This document shows positions 8,347 through 16,316 of a stretch of DNA of 64,000 bases, piece after piece; the stretch's first letter is position 1, and every line of letters starts with the position of its first letter. Made by a program: the position numbers and the translations under genes. Source of the stretch: Desulfotruncus arcticus DSM 17038 (lineage in GTDB: Bacteria > Bacillota > Desulfotomaculia > Desulfotomaculales > Desulfallaceae); contig NZ_FOOX01000009.1 in the NCBI RefSeq assembly GCF_900113335.1, forward strand, positions 1 through 64,000, given 5' to 3'. The notes under the pieces were generated by a model. The model was not told the origin of the DNA. It saw only the letters and a program-made list of their open reading frames with translations, and searched no databases.

Positions 8347-9705
8347 CTATGATGCTGTCTGGCAGGCAGTTGGTTTTTTGTTGGACTTGGTCCAGATCTT
8401 CATTTTTTCAGCTTCTTTGATCAATTCTTCCTGAAAGTTCGGGTGAGCCAGGGAAATGAGCGCCTCAGCCCGCTCCCAGGTTGATTTGCACTTCAAGTTG
8501 ACCATTCCGTTTTCCGTTACAAGGTACATTACCATGGAGCGGGGTGTGGTTACAATGGTTCCCGGACTTAGGGTAGGTTTAATGCGGGAATGCAATTCAC
8601 CGTTTTTATCTTTATAAGTTGACGGCAGGCAGAGAAATGCTTTACCTCCCCTGGAAAGATAAGCTCCTTCCACAAAATCCACCTGCCCGCCGGTGCCGCT
8701 GATCTGGCGGCTGCCGGTTGATTCTGAAGCCACCTGGCTGAACAGGTCCACTTCGAGAGCGCCGTTAATGGACATAACCTTATCGTTTTGGGCAATTATA
8801 TGCGGGTAATTGGTGTAGTCCACAGAATATGAGGCTACGCTCGGGTTGTTATGAAGAAAATCATAAAGTTTTTTACTGCCCAGGGCAAAGGTGAATACCA
8901 TTTTACCGGTATCGATATTTTTACGTTTTCCGGTAAGCTTGCCTGCCTCCCACATGTCCAGGTAGGCGTCACAAAGCATTTCGGTGTGGGCTCCCAGGTC
9001 TTTGAGGTCGGACTGAGCAATCAGCTTGCCCAGTGCATTCGGCATGCCGCCTATGCCCAGTTGTATGCAGGCTCCGTCTTCCAGCTCATTCATTATTAAC
9101 ATAGCAATTTTCTGGTCAACCTCTGAAATAGGGATCTCAGGTATAGGGGGCACGTTCCAGTCTGCTTCCACTATCATATCTACTTCGGAAATATGAACAC
9201 ATTCATTATTTCCGCCCGGTACCCTGGGCATTTGGGGATTTACTTCAACTATTACTTTGGGGGCTATGTCCATAACAGCTCTGGTGAAAGTATTGGACAG
9301 GCCGAAGTTAAAATAGCCGTGCTCGTCCATTGGGGCAACGGATACCATAGCGACGTCACTTCTGGTATAATTGGCATAACTGGGGCATTCTCTAAAAAGA
9401 ATGGGAAGGAAGTGACAAAGCCCGTAATCGTGCACCCGCCTGTCAATTAACGTAAAATGTCCGCTGTTAAAATTAAAGCTTTCACCCTGCGGGTCTGAAA
9501 GCACAATCATAGGCGGTCCGTAAACTCTGGCTGCGGAGCGGATGTATACATCTTTTAATTCCGGCTTGCGTTTGGCCAGCGCTTTGTCAATTTCTACCAC
9601 CTGGTTGGCAAAAGTTCCGTAGTCAATCAGGTCTCCCGGTTTAATTACTTTTACCGCTTCGTCGGCGGTGCGCAGCTTGTACTTATACTCCTCATGATAA
9701 TTCAT
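8347..9705 (-). CDS. Acetyl-CoA hydrolase/transferase family: butyryl-CoA:acetate or 4-hydroxybutyrate CoA-transferase
   Basis: Class I CoA-transferase of the Cat1/Cat2/AbfT/But family, 452 residues. It moves CoA between a short acyl-CoA (butyryl, 4-hydroxybutyryl or similar) and acetate. Seen in sequence: GIGGMPNALG (oxyanion/substrate loop), and SESTGSRQISGTGGQVDFVEGA, where the Glu in SES-T-G is the likely CoA-thioester-forming residue and GTGGQVDF is the family signature. The start has GGGGGGAGGA upstream. A sigma-54 promoter at 9744-9759 and a palindromic site at 9892-9918 point to control by an enhancer-binding protein, most simply the PAS/AAA+ activator at 11105-12496. The exact acyl substrate cannot be read from the sequence. 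Confidence 0.9.
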   Translation of the reverse strand: MNYHEEYKYKLRTADEAVKVIKPGDLIDYGTFANQVVEIDKALAKRKPELKDVYIRSAARVYGPPMIVLSDPQGESFNFNSGHFTLIDRRVHDYGLCHFLPILFRECPSYANYTRSDVAMVSVAPMDEHGYFNFGLSNTFTRAVMDIAPKVIVEVNPQMPRVPGGNNECVHISEVDMIVEADWNVPPIPEIPISEVDQKIAMLIMNELEDGACIQLGIGGMPNALGKLIAQSDLKDLGAHTEMLCDAYLDMWEAGKLTGKRKNIDTGKMVFTFALGSKKLYDFLHNNPSVASYSVDYTNYPHIIAQNDKVMSINGALEVDLFSQVASESTGSRQISGTGGQVDFVEGAYLSRGGKAFLCLPSTYKDKNGELHSRIKPTLSPGTIVTTPRSMVMYLVTENGMVNLKCKSTWERAEALISLAHPNFQEELIKEAEKMKIWTKSNKKPTACQTAS

Positions 9706-9743
9706 TAAAATCCTCCCCCCAAAACGTATTTGACTAAAATCGC

Positions 9744-9759
9744 AGCAAGAACAATACCA
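9744..9759 (-). promoter_or_regulatory. Sigma-54 (-24/-12) promoter of the CoA-transferase gene
   Basis: On the minus strand the sequence is TGGTATTGTTCTTGCT, which matches TGGCAYR-N4-TTGCW except for the R position and one conserved C/T choice. GG and GC have the required spacing. The start of transcription would be about 25 bp before the start codon at 9705. Sigma-54 promoters always need an activator, which this window supplies. Confidence 0.75.
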
Positions 9760-9891
9760 GTCTTTTGATGTCAGTATTATCAGTCTATTTGCGCGCTTAC
9801 GCTATTTAATAACACATAGTTTATATTTTTGTGTCTTAATTTTGCGTCTAAAAAACCTGCGCAGGGCTATGAAAACAACAGTTTGGGGTTG

Positions 9892-9918
9892 TGTCGCAAG
9901 TGTTGCGAATAAGCGACA
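9892..9918. promoter_or_regulatory. Palindromic upstream activator site
   Basis: TGTCGC (9892-9897) and GCGACA (9913-9918) are inverted repeats, and within them TCGCAA-gtg-TTGCGA (9894-9908) is another perfect palindrome. It lies about 135 bp upstream of the -24/-12 promoter, a normal distance for an enhancer-binding protein. The rest of the 9706-10043 gap holds nothing else I could identify. Confidence 0.6.
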
Positions 9919-10043
9919 TGAATGGCCTGGTTTTAATTATTGGCGGATTAGTTGTATAGTTATTTAGACGGTTAATATTAGTTTTTTATGTTAAAATAAT
10001 AAGGTATTTTTATTTCCAGTTCTGTAAATTGAGGTGAAACAAT

Positions 10044-11093
10044 GTGTTGTGCTCAGTTGAATTGTTAAAGCCGGGTATGGTTTTGGAGGAAAACGTATAT
10101 GATTTGGAAAGGGTGCTCCTTCTTTCTGCCAGCACTGTTTTATCACCTGAGAGTATTAAAATAATTATGCGGCTTGGATACACTGAAATTAATGTTCAGG
10201 GCGATTCAAGCTTGCCGGATACCGCGGGCTACCGACTTGACAAGGCTAAAGTGGAGCAATTTCAGAATACCTATGCCGAGATGGAAAACGAGGTTGCCGA
10301 TATTATTAAATATATCAGTGACGGCAACCATATTGATATGAACCAGGTGTTTGATGTTCCAAGTAAGCTAATGGGGGAAATAGGCAGTAATATAGGTGAT
10401 GTTTTTGCGTACCTTAATCAAGTCAGCATGCTGGATGACCATACTGTGGGGCACAGCATCAATGTATCTTTGATCAGCGGTGTAATATGTGACTGGATAA
10501 AAATAAAGCAAACCTTGAAGAGGGATGTTATTTTAGCCGGGATGCTGCATGACATAGGAAAAAGTATTATACCGCAAAGTATATTAAAAAAGCCCGGTTC
10601 ACTTTCTCGGGAAGAATGGGAGCAGATTAAACAGCACCCGGTCAATGGTTATAAAATATTGAAAGAGGCCAAGGCCCCCGATTCAGTGCTGATCGGCGCA
10701 CTTATGCACCACGAGCGCGGCGACGGCAGCGGCTATCCCCTGGGTTTAAAGCAGGATAAAATACCGCTGGTTGCCAAAATTGTGGCTATTGCGGATATTT
10801 ATGACGCTATGACCTCTGAAAGGACTTACAGAAATAAAATGTGTCCTTTTCATGTAATCAGGCAGTTTCAGTTTAATTATTTTGGTGTTCTGGACACCCG
10901 AATTTTAATGACGTTTTTGACCAGGATTGCTGAGTGCTATATAGGAGAGTTGGTAGCGCTGACTGATGGGACAGCAGGGGAAATAGTTTTTATACACCCT
11001 GGTGATCCCGCCAAGCCGCTTGTTAAAACTAAATTCGGGCTGATAAATTTACAGGATCAGCCCGGCCTGGAGGTTGATCATATCATCATTTAA
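10044..11093 (+). CDS. HD-GYP domain protein, probable cyclic-di-GMP phosphodiesterase
   Basis: 349 residues. An N-terminal unassigned domain of about 120 residues (KPGMVLEENVYD opening) precedes an HD-GYP domain: DHTVGHSINVS, LAGMLHDIGK (metal-binding HD), HHERGDGSGYP (the GYP motif) and ADIYDAMTSERTYR. All catalytic motifs are intact, so hydrolysis of cyclic-di-GMP is expected. The start is GTG at 10044 with GAGGTG seven bases upstream. An overlapping ATG at 10042 is in another frame and stops at once. No transmembrane segment is seen. It is transcribed divergently from the CoA-transferase and converges on the sigma-54 activator 11 bp away. Confidence 0.9.
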   Translation: MLCSVELLKPGMVLEENVYDLERVLLLSASTVLSPESIKIIMRLGYTEINVQGDSSLPDTAGYRLDKAKVEQFQNTYAEMENEVADIIKYISDGNHIDMNQVFDVPSKLMGEIGSNIGDVFAYLNQVSMLDDHTVGHSINVSLISGVICDWIKIKQTLKRDVILAGMLHDIGKSIIPQSILKKPGSLSREEWEQIKQHPVNGYKILKEAKAPDSVLIGALMHHERGDGSGYPLGLKQDKIPLVAKIVAIADIYDAMTSERTYRNKMCPFHVIRQFQFNYFGVLDTRILMTFLTRIAECYIGELVALTDGTAGEIVFIHPGDPAKPLVKTKFGLINLQDQPGLEVDHIII

Positions 11094-11104
11094 AATTAAA
11101 TACT

Positions 11105-12496
11105 TTAATCTATACGCTCCAGTTTTCGATATAAAACTGAGCGGTGTATCTCTAGTAAACGCGCCGCTTCTTTTTTATTGTTATCTGTAGCGTTAAGGGC
11201 TTTTAAAATGGCTTTTTTTTCTGCTTCTTTTACTACTTCATGTAAGGGCCTGACGGTGCCGGAGACAGAGTGGCCTTCTAATTGCCTTTGCAGGCGTTTA
11301 TTTAAAACGGGAAAATCAAAACGATAAAGAATTTTATTCTCTGCCAGGTTAATCGCCTGCTCCAGAAGATTTTCCAATTCGCGCACATTTCCGGGCCAGT
11401 CGTAACTGAGAAACATTTCCATTGTTTCCTGGTTGAGACCGGTGATTGCCGCTCCAAGTCGTTTATTTAGCTTTTTAATCAGCTCCGAGGTCAGGCCGGG
11501 AATGTCCTCTTTGCGTTCTCGCAGCGGAGGAACCTGAAAAAGAACTACATTCAGGCGGTAGTACAAATCCTCCCGGAACTGGTTGGTTTGCATCATTTCT
11601 TCCAGGTTGCGATTAGTTGCAGCTATAACTCTGACGTCCACCGGCACGGGCTTGGTGCCCCCGATTCTTTCAATCTCCTTTTCTTGCAGCACCCTGAGCA
11701 GTTTAGCCTGCATCGACCTGTCCATATCGCCAATTTCATCGAGGAAAATTGTACCACCTTGGGCAATTTCGAATTTGCCAAGCTTACCGCCCCGTTTGGC
11801 TCCGGTGAAAGCTCCTTCATCATAGCCGAAAAGCTCGGATTCCAATAGGTCCATTGGTATAGAAGTGCAGTTAACCCGCACGAAAGCCCGGTTCCTGCGG
11901 TTGCTGGCGTTATGAATGGCGTGGGCAAACAGTTCCTTTCCCGTGCCGCTATCACCGGTAATCAGCACAGTGGAAGATGTTTTAGCCACTTTGAAAATTC
12001 TATTTTTGAGTTTTAGCATTTTATCGCTGTTACCAATAATTTCATCAACTTCATATTTGGCGCGCCTGGCATGGTCCAGTTCGGCACGGTAACTGGCGAG
12101 TTGTTCTTCCAGCTTTTTTATTTTTTGGGCGAAATCAAGGGCCAGTGCTATTTCGTCGCGAAACATACTCCGCCCCAGCACACCAATAATTTGTCCGTCT
12201 TTCTCTATGGGCAATCTGGTCACCACCACTCTTTGGCCATTAATTGCCCAAATATCACCGTATTGCGGTTTGCCGGTTTTAAGAACTTCCAGTAATTGCG
12301 TTTGAGGAACAATTTCAAGGATATGACGGTTGACTAGTTGTTCGGGCCGGTATCCCAGAAATTCTGCGTAACCTTCGTTAATAAGCCTGATTATCCCTCC
12401 TGTGTCGACAAATATTATTGCCTCATGAGGGGTTTCCACCATTGCTTGTAGTAATTCTTCCCTGGTAAAGGATTGATTGCTTATTTTATTGGCCAT
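11105..12496 (-). CDS. PAS-domain sigma-54-dependent transcriptional activator
   Basis: Enhancer-binding protein of the NtrC type, 463 residues. An N-terminal PAS sensor (about 10-115) is followed by a short coiled-coil linker (about 128-150), the AAA+ domain (about 152-380) with Walker A GDSGTGKE, the sigma-54-contacting loop GAFTGA, Walker B IFLDEIGDM, and a Fis-type helix-turn-helix at the end (KKEAARLLEIHRSVLYRKL). There is no receiver domain, so a small molecule or redox state sensed by PAS is the likely input. GGGGGAG precedes the ATG. Its probable target is the CoA-transferase promoter at 9744-9759. A TTCGACATA sequence at 12520-12528 resembles a Spo0A box. Confidence 0.95.
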   Translation of the reverse strand: MANKISNQSFTREELLQAMVETPHEAIIFVDTGGIIRLINEGYAEFLGYRPEQLVNRHILEIVPQTQLLEVLKTGKPQYGDIWAINGQRVVVTRLPIEKDGQIIGVLGRSMFRDEIALALDFAQKIKKLEEQLASYRAELDHARRAKYEVDEIIGNSDKMLKLKNRIFKVAKTSSTVLITGDSGTGKELFAHAIHNASNRRNRAFVRVNCTSIPMDLLESELFGYDEGAFTGAKRGGKLGKFEIAQGGTIFLDEIGDMDRSMQAKLLRVLQEKEIERIGGTKPVPVDVRVIAATNRNLEEMMQTNQFREDLYYRLNVVLFQVPPLRERKEDIPGLTSELIKKLNKRLGAAITGLNQETMEMFLSYDWPGNVRELENLLEQAINLAENKILYRFDFPVLNKRLQRQLEGHSVSGTVRPLHEVVKEAEKKAILKALNATDNNKKEAARLLEIHRSVLYRKLERID

Positions 12497-12683
12497 ATTG
12501 ACTCCCCCTGAAGTGATTATTCGACATATAGTGCGTATTTCCTTGCTTAGATCAGGAGCTGTTTATAGTAGTACCCCAATCATAACCGCAGACTGTCAAG
12601 CGCTTGCCTGCCGTTTAAAAGTCACATTTAAGAATCACAGGCCCGGCAGGGTGATTTTTTTTGGGCAACGGTAGTATTGGTCA

Positions 12684-12713
12684 TTGATATACCTCGTCGA
12701 AATGGTTTATATT
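12684..12713 (+). promoter_or_regulatory. Possible sigma-A promoter of the Asp23-like gene
   Basis: TTGATA at 12684-12689, 18-bp spacer, TATATT at 12708-12713, 43 bp before the start codon. It is reasonable but not strong. The sequence AAGGAAAGGGGACA just after it also opens the element inserted in repeat copy A. Confidence 0.4.
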
Positions 12714-12755
12714 TAAGGAAAGGGGACAAAACGTCGGAGTTAGGAGGACAAATTA

Positions 12756-13106
12756 ATGAAAGTTTATCCTTCCGAAAAAAATAATATGGGAACCATTAGG
12801 TACAATGAAGATGTTCTTAAAACCATGGTCGGCATCGCCCTGTCACAGGTTGAAGGCGTTGCAGGGGTTGAAGGCCGGGTAACGGGCAGTATTCTTGGCC
12901 GCAAAAACTACTCTTATATTCATAAGATCACAGTGGAAGAAAAGAAAGTCATCGTGGATGTTTCTATTGTTGCAAAATATGGAATGCTGCTGCGCGAGTG
13001 CGCTCAAACTGTTCAGCAGAAAATTAAAGAAAACATTGAAGAAATGACTGACTTGTATGTTGCTGCTGTAAACGTGACTGTGGCCAGTCTGGATCTACAG
13101 GAATAA
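12756..13106 (+). CDS. Asp23/Gls24 family envelope stress protein
   Basis: 116 residues, the usual size for the Asp23/Gls24 (DUF322) family. Typical features are the opening MGTIRYNEDVLKTMVGIALSQVEGVAGVEG, the central VDVSIVAKYGMLLRECAQTVQQKIKENIEEMT, and the closing VAAVNVTVASLDL. Family members are abundant small proteins associated with the membrane and with alkaline or envelope stress, and no enzymatic activity is known. It is preceded by TTAGGAGG. It stands as a single gene before the metallophosphoesterase, with a weak AT-rich hairpin between them. Confidence 0.9.
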   Translation: MKVYPSEKNNMGTIRYNEDVLKTMVGIALSQVEGVAGVEGRVTGSILGRKNYSYIHKITVEEKKVIVDVSIVAKYGMLLRECAQTVQQKIKENIEEMTDLYVAAVNVTVASLDLQE

Positions 13107-13158
13107 TTATTGGGTAAAGACATGTAAAAGAACTAAAACCAAATATAAGCCGGCTGCA

Positions 13159-13186
13159 TAATCTGTTTATTAATAGATTATTTTTT
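13159..13186 (+). terminator. Weak AT-rich terminator after the Asp23-like gene
   Basis: TAATCT at 13159-13164 pairs with AGATTA at 13175-13180 and is followed by six T. The stem is short and has only one G-C pair. Confidence 0.4.
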
Positions 13187-13201
13187 GAGGAGTGTTAGTG
13201 C

Positions 13202-14431
13202 ATGCCGGCAGTGGTGGCGATCAGCGATCTGCATTTAGGCGAAGAATCCTCTGCTTTGAACCCCCTGCTGAGAGAGGCCGTTCCCCCAATTCTAAAGGAT
13301 GATAATGCTTTCCAAAACCCACCGCAAAATTCAACCCCGTATGAGTTGAATATGCTTATGCATAATATCGCCTGGGAAACAGGTGGCATAGCTGAAGTGG
13401 TTTTAGTCGGAGATATCATTGACCTGAGCCTGGCTTCCTACAGCGATTGCCTATTGCAAGCGCGGGAATTCTTTAGCCTGCTGTTTACCGGCCTATCGCC
13501 AGGCGCGGTAGTATGGGTTCCCGGAAACCATGACCATCATATTTGGACGCAGGTATGCGAGGATGAGTATATTAAAAGACCGCTGCTCAATAAACAGCTG
13601 CCGGGCGAATACCCCAGAATTACCGGACCGGGTAAGGGAACAGGCGCCTTTAACAGCATGAACTTTGGGGTGCAGTTTTTGCTTAATTTATTGCCCCCCT
13701 TTTTAAGGGGGCGTTTCTGGCTTGCTTATCCAAATTATATAACTAACTGCGGTGATCAAACAATTTTATTCCACCACGGACACTTCTTTGACCACAAGCA
13801 GTCCTGGATCGGTACCAATGTAATTCAGGCTCAAAACCTGTCCGAATTGGAGATGTTTAATTCTTCTTACCTTGAATTCATCATGTACGGCAGCGGCCAG
13901 TCCGGCCGGCTTTCAGAACAAATAGAAAATGCTTTTGAGGAATTTCGCTGGGCTTTTGAAAGGTTGGGCCATATCTTTGATTATATTACCATGGGGAAGT
14001 TTTTCAAAAGGCTGTTTGGTGATGTAAAAAAAGGCGGCGATCGCAATGCCTCTTTAGGGTCCGGGTTATCATCGCGCGTTGCCAAGTACCTGCAGTATAT
14101 TGAGCGGGAGCGCGAGCTTGCTCCGGAAGCGTATCCACAAGAATTCAGCCTTGTTTTTGGCCATACTCACCGTCCCGTGTACGGGGAGCAAGTGGGGAAC
14201 TGCCAGGTTTACAATGCCGGAGGGTGGACTGTGGATGAATTGTGGCCGGGTCGGGATAACCTGCGGTCACATGTATTCATTGCCGTACCGGATAGACAGT
14301 TTGAAGTCCGGCCACTGGTGATAAAAAGGGATATTTATGATTTTTGCCATAATCTGAACGCCGCGCTGAGAGACGCCGTAAAAATTAACCTTGGTGCTCC
14401 GGTCGGAGCCCCGGAGCCAAAAAATGATTGA
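13202..14431 (+). CDS. Calcineurin-like metallophosphoesterase
   Basis: 409 residues with the full set of binuclear metal motifs in order: ISDLHLGEE (D-x-H), VGDIIDLS (G-D), VPGNHDHH (G-N-H-D), LFHHGHFF (H) and FGHTHRPVY (G-H-x-H). These show a phosphoesterase. The substrate is not evident: family members act on phosphodiesters, UDP-sugars or nucleic acids. A variable insert with an amphipathic helical stretch (about residues 220-300) lies between the fourth and fifth motifs. The start is ATG with GAGGAG upstream. No membrane segment or signal peptide is clear. The gene stands alone, followed by a REP-like repeat. Confidence 0.9.
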   Translation: MPAVVAISDLHLGEESSALNPLLREAVPPILKDDNAFQNPPQNSTPYELNMLMHNIAWETGGIAEVVLVGDIIDLSLASYSDCLLQAREFFSLLFTGLSPGAVVWVPGNHDHHIWTQVCEDEYIKRPLLNKQLPGEYPRITGPGKGTGAFNSMNFGVQFLLNLLPPFLRGRFWLAYPNYITNCGDQTILFHHGHFFDHKQSWIGTNVIQAQNLSELEMFNSSYLEFIMYGSGQSGRLSEQIENAFEEFRWAFERLGHIFDYITMGKFFKRLFGDVKKGGDRNASLGSGLSSRVAKYLQYIERERELAPEAYPQEFSLVFGHTHRPVYGEQVGNCQVYNAGGWTVDELWPGRDNLRSHVFIAVPDRQFEVRPLVIKRDIYDFCHNLNAALRDAVKINLGAPVGAPEPKND

Positions 14432-14494
14432 CCGGAGTTGGTGGATTTTATATAATTATAATGATAATGCAGCCATGAAGGCTGTAAGCTGGTT

Positions 14495-14518
14495 ATTGCG
14501 AGCGTAGCGAAGCAATCT
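14495..14518 (+). repeat. REP-like palindrome 1 (GCGAGCGNAGCGAAGC type)
   Basis: ATTGCGAGCGTAGCGAAGCAAT has ATTGC/GCAAT ends and a GCGA-rich core. Two related sequences occur at 16275-16306 and 25133-25163, each directly after a gene. Confidence 0.6.
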
Positions 14519-14568
14519 TAATATGGATTTAAATACATAATTTAAATAATTTAATCCAAGAAATAAGG

Positions 14569-14618
14569 ACCACGGAGGTTCTGCCGGGTAATGGCAGTTT
14601 TTCGTGGTTTTATTTTTT
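14569..14618 (+). terminator. Nested hairpin with T-tract in the leader of the ECF transporter genes
   Basis: An outer stem ACCACG/CGTGGT (14569-14574, 14603-14608) encloses an inner stem CTGCC/GGCAG (14581-14585, 14593-14597) and is followed by TTTTATTTTTT. It ends about 18 bp before the start codon, so it probably works as an attenuator or as part of an unrecognised riboswitch. It matches no riboswitch class I can name. Confidence 0.5.
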
Positions 14619-14635
14619 CTTCGGGGGGCGCGGTC

Positions 14636-15433
14636 ATGGATTTTTTGTATTCCGTTAATAATAACACTTGGATGGGCCGGTTGGATGCCAGAGTAAAGAT
14701 TGTTTCACTGGCCGGGTTTATTTTCATCATGACCTCATCGGATTCAATGGCAGCCCTGCTGTGTGGGATGGTATTTTTAGTTTTATTGGGTGCGCTGGCC
14801 GGGGTTTCCTTTACCATATTCGCCAAAAAGCTGCTCTGGATACTGCCTTTCGGAGGGACCATGGCAGTCATTTTACCATTTGTGGTGGCTGGAGCGGCAA
14901 TTGCCCGGGTTCATCTGGGGGCACTGGAGCTTACAATGTCAGATGAAGGTCTTATCCGGGCGGTATTACTGACGTTGCGCATGGGGTTAGGGATATTTGC
15001 CGTTACACTTTTAGTTGCCACTACCGGTTTGGGCCGGTTAATGTTGGGGTTACGCCAGATGCGTGTGCCATATGTTTTTGTCGCCCTGGTCGAATTTACT
15101 GTCAGATATATTAATGTGTTGCTTGACGAGCTCAAAACCATGTCTCTGGCCCGCAAGGCAAGAGGTTTTGAATCCGGCCGCAGTTTCCTGCACAGACGCA
15201 CTTTTACAACTCTGGGCAGTCAGGTCGGGGTGCTGTTTATGAGGGCGGGCAACCGGGGTGAGCGGGTTTACCAGGCTATGCTGTCCCGGGGGTACTGCGG
15301 TGAAACCGGAGCTGTTCTTAGCAGCGGGATCAGGCCCCTTGATATCGGCCTGGGCTTTGTGATTCTGGCTATGGCCATGTTTCTTCAAGTATATGACGCT
15401 GGGGGTTGGCAATGGCTTATATCATTAAAGTAA
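14636..15433 (+). CDS. Energy-coupling factor transporter T subunit (EcfT/CbiQ family)
   Basis: Membrane subunit linking an ECF-type vitamin or metal transporter to its ATPase, about 265 residues from the ATG at 14636. That start has GGGGGG upstream, whereas the ATG at 14591 lies inside the leader hairpin. Five to six hydrophobic segments are visible, starting with a helix after RLDARVKIV. The two coupling-helix signatures of EcfT are present: ARKARGFESG (Ala-Arg-Gly) and SRGYCGE. It overlaps the start of the ATPase gene by about 20 bp. No substrate-binding S component is encoded next to it, so it may serve one or several S components elsewhere. Cobalt is one possible substrate but is not shown by the sequence. 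Confidence 0.88.
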   Translation: MDFLYSVNNNTWMGRLDARVKIVSLAGFIFIMTSSDSMAALLCGMVFLVLLGALAGVSFTIFAKKLLWILPFGGTMAVILPFVVAGAAIARVHLGALELTMSDEGLIRAVLLTLRMGLGIFAVTLLVATTGLGRLMLGLRQMRVPYVFVALVEFTVRYINVLLDELKTMSLARKARGFESGRSFLHRRTFTTLGSQVGVLFMRAGNRGERVYQAMLSRGYCGETGAVLSSGIRPLDIGLGFVILAMAMFLQVYDAGGWQWLISLK

Positions 15434-16230
15434 AAGACTTGTTTTTTACGTATTCGGATGGAACCAGAGCTTTAAACGGAGTTTCTTTCGCCATAGAAGA
15501 AGGCTCAAGGGTGGCTATGCTTGGACCTAACGGGGCGGGCAAGTCCACCCTTCTTTTGCACCTTAACGGGCTGCATTTGCCTCAGCAGGGCTCTGTATCA
15601 GTGCGGGGCCGGGAGATCGGCAAAAAGACCGAAAAATGGGTGCGAACAGCTGTCGGGATGGTGTTCCAGGACCCCGACAATCAGGTTTTTTCATCCACCG
15701 TTTGGGAAGATGTGTCATTCGGACCGATTAATATGGGACTGAACAGTGCTGAAATTAACAACAGGGTCAGCAAGGCACTTCATGCCGTTGGGATGTACGA
15801 ATACAAGGAAAAACCCCCGTATCATTTAAGCTACGGGCAAAAGAAAAGAGTTGCTATTGCCGGTATCCTGGCCATGGAGCCGGGGGTTATTGTTTTGGAC
15901 GAACCCATGGCCTACCTTGACCCGTCAGGTAAAGAACAGGTAGTAAATATTCTTGACGACTTGCATCAAAGGGGGATAACTATAATCATAGCCACTCATG
16001 ACGTAGACCTGGCGGCCGAATGGGCGGATCACATTATTATTGTTAAAGATGGGCGGGTATTGGCCAATGGCGGTTCGGAATTGCTTACCCAAAAGAAAAT
16101 TGTGGAGGAAGCAAGTCTGACCTACCCGCTGGTGTCGCGTATATTCTTAAATATACCGGAATTGGCAGTAGCAGTGCCAAGAACGGTAAACCAGGCTGTT
16201 GAAGCAATACGGAATTTAATTAAAAGGTGA
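15412..16230 (+). CDS. Energy-coupling factor transporter ATPase (EcfA/CbiO family)
   Basis: ABC-type ATPase that powers the T subunit encoded just upstream, about 272 residues. In order: Walker A GPNGAGKST, Q-loop VFQDPDNQVFS, signature LSYGQKKRVAIAG, Walker B VIVLDEPMAYLDP and switch histidine ATHDVD. The FQDPDNQ Q-loop is typical of CbiO/EcfA ATPases. I chose the ATG at 15412 with GGGGGT upstream; a TTG six bases earlier is possible. Only one ATPase gene is present, so the module would use a homodimer (as CbiO does) instead of the EcfA1/EcfA2 pair. It is followed by a REP-like repeat in a convergent gap. Confidence 0.93.
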   Translation: MAYIIKVKDLFFTYSDGTRALNGVSFAIEEGSRVAMLGPNGAGKSTLLLHLNGLHLPQQGSVSVRGREIGKKTEKWVRTAVGMVFQDPDNQVFSSTVWEDVSFGPINMGLNSAEINNRVSKALHAVGMYEYKEKPPYHLSYGQKKRVAIAGILAMEPGVIVLDEPMAYLDPSGKEQVVNILDDLHQRGITIIIATHDVDLAAEWADHIIIVKDGRVLANGGSELLTQKKIVEEASLTYPLVSRIFLNIPELAVAVPRTVNQAVEAIRNLIKR

Positions 16231-16274
16231 ATGTCCATGCCGCCGGCGTGGCACCAGCAGAAGGATGAAAATTG

Positions 16275-16306
16275 CCATTGCCGGGAGCGAAGCGACGTGG
16301 CAAGCT
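16275..16306 (+). repeat. REP-like palindrome 2
   Basis: CATTGCCGGGAGCGAAGCGACGTGGCAAG, with ATTGCC/GGCAA ends, is closely similar to the copy at 25133-25163. It lies between cbiO-like and kinase stop codons, about 11 bp past the apparently shortened 3' end of the kinase gene. Confidence 0.6.
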
Positions 16307-16316
16307 CATACTTCCT

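Noticed and set aside
12714-12735. AAGGAAAGGGGACA as a third copy of the nested element found in repeat copies A and E
   Set aside because: Only the first 14 bases match; the TGTCCCC end is absent, so chance or a very old remnant.
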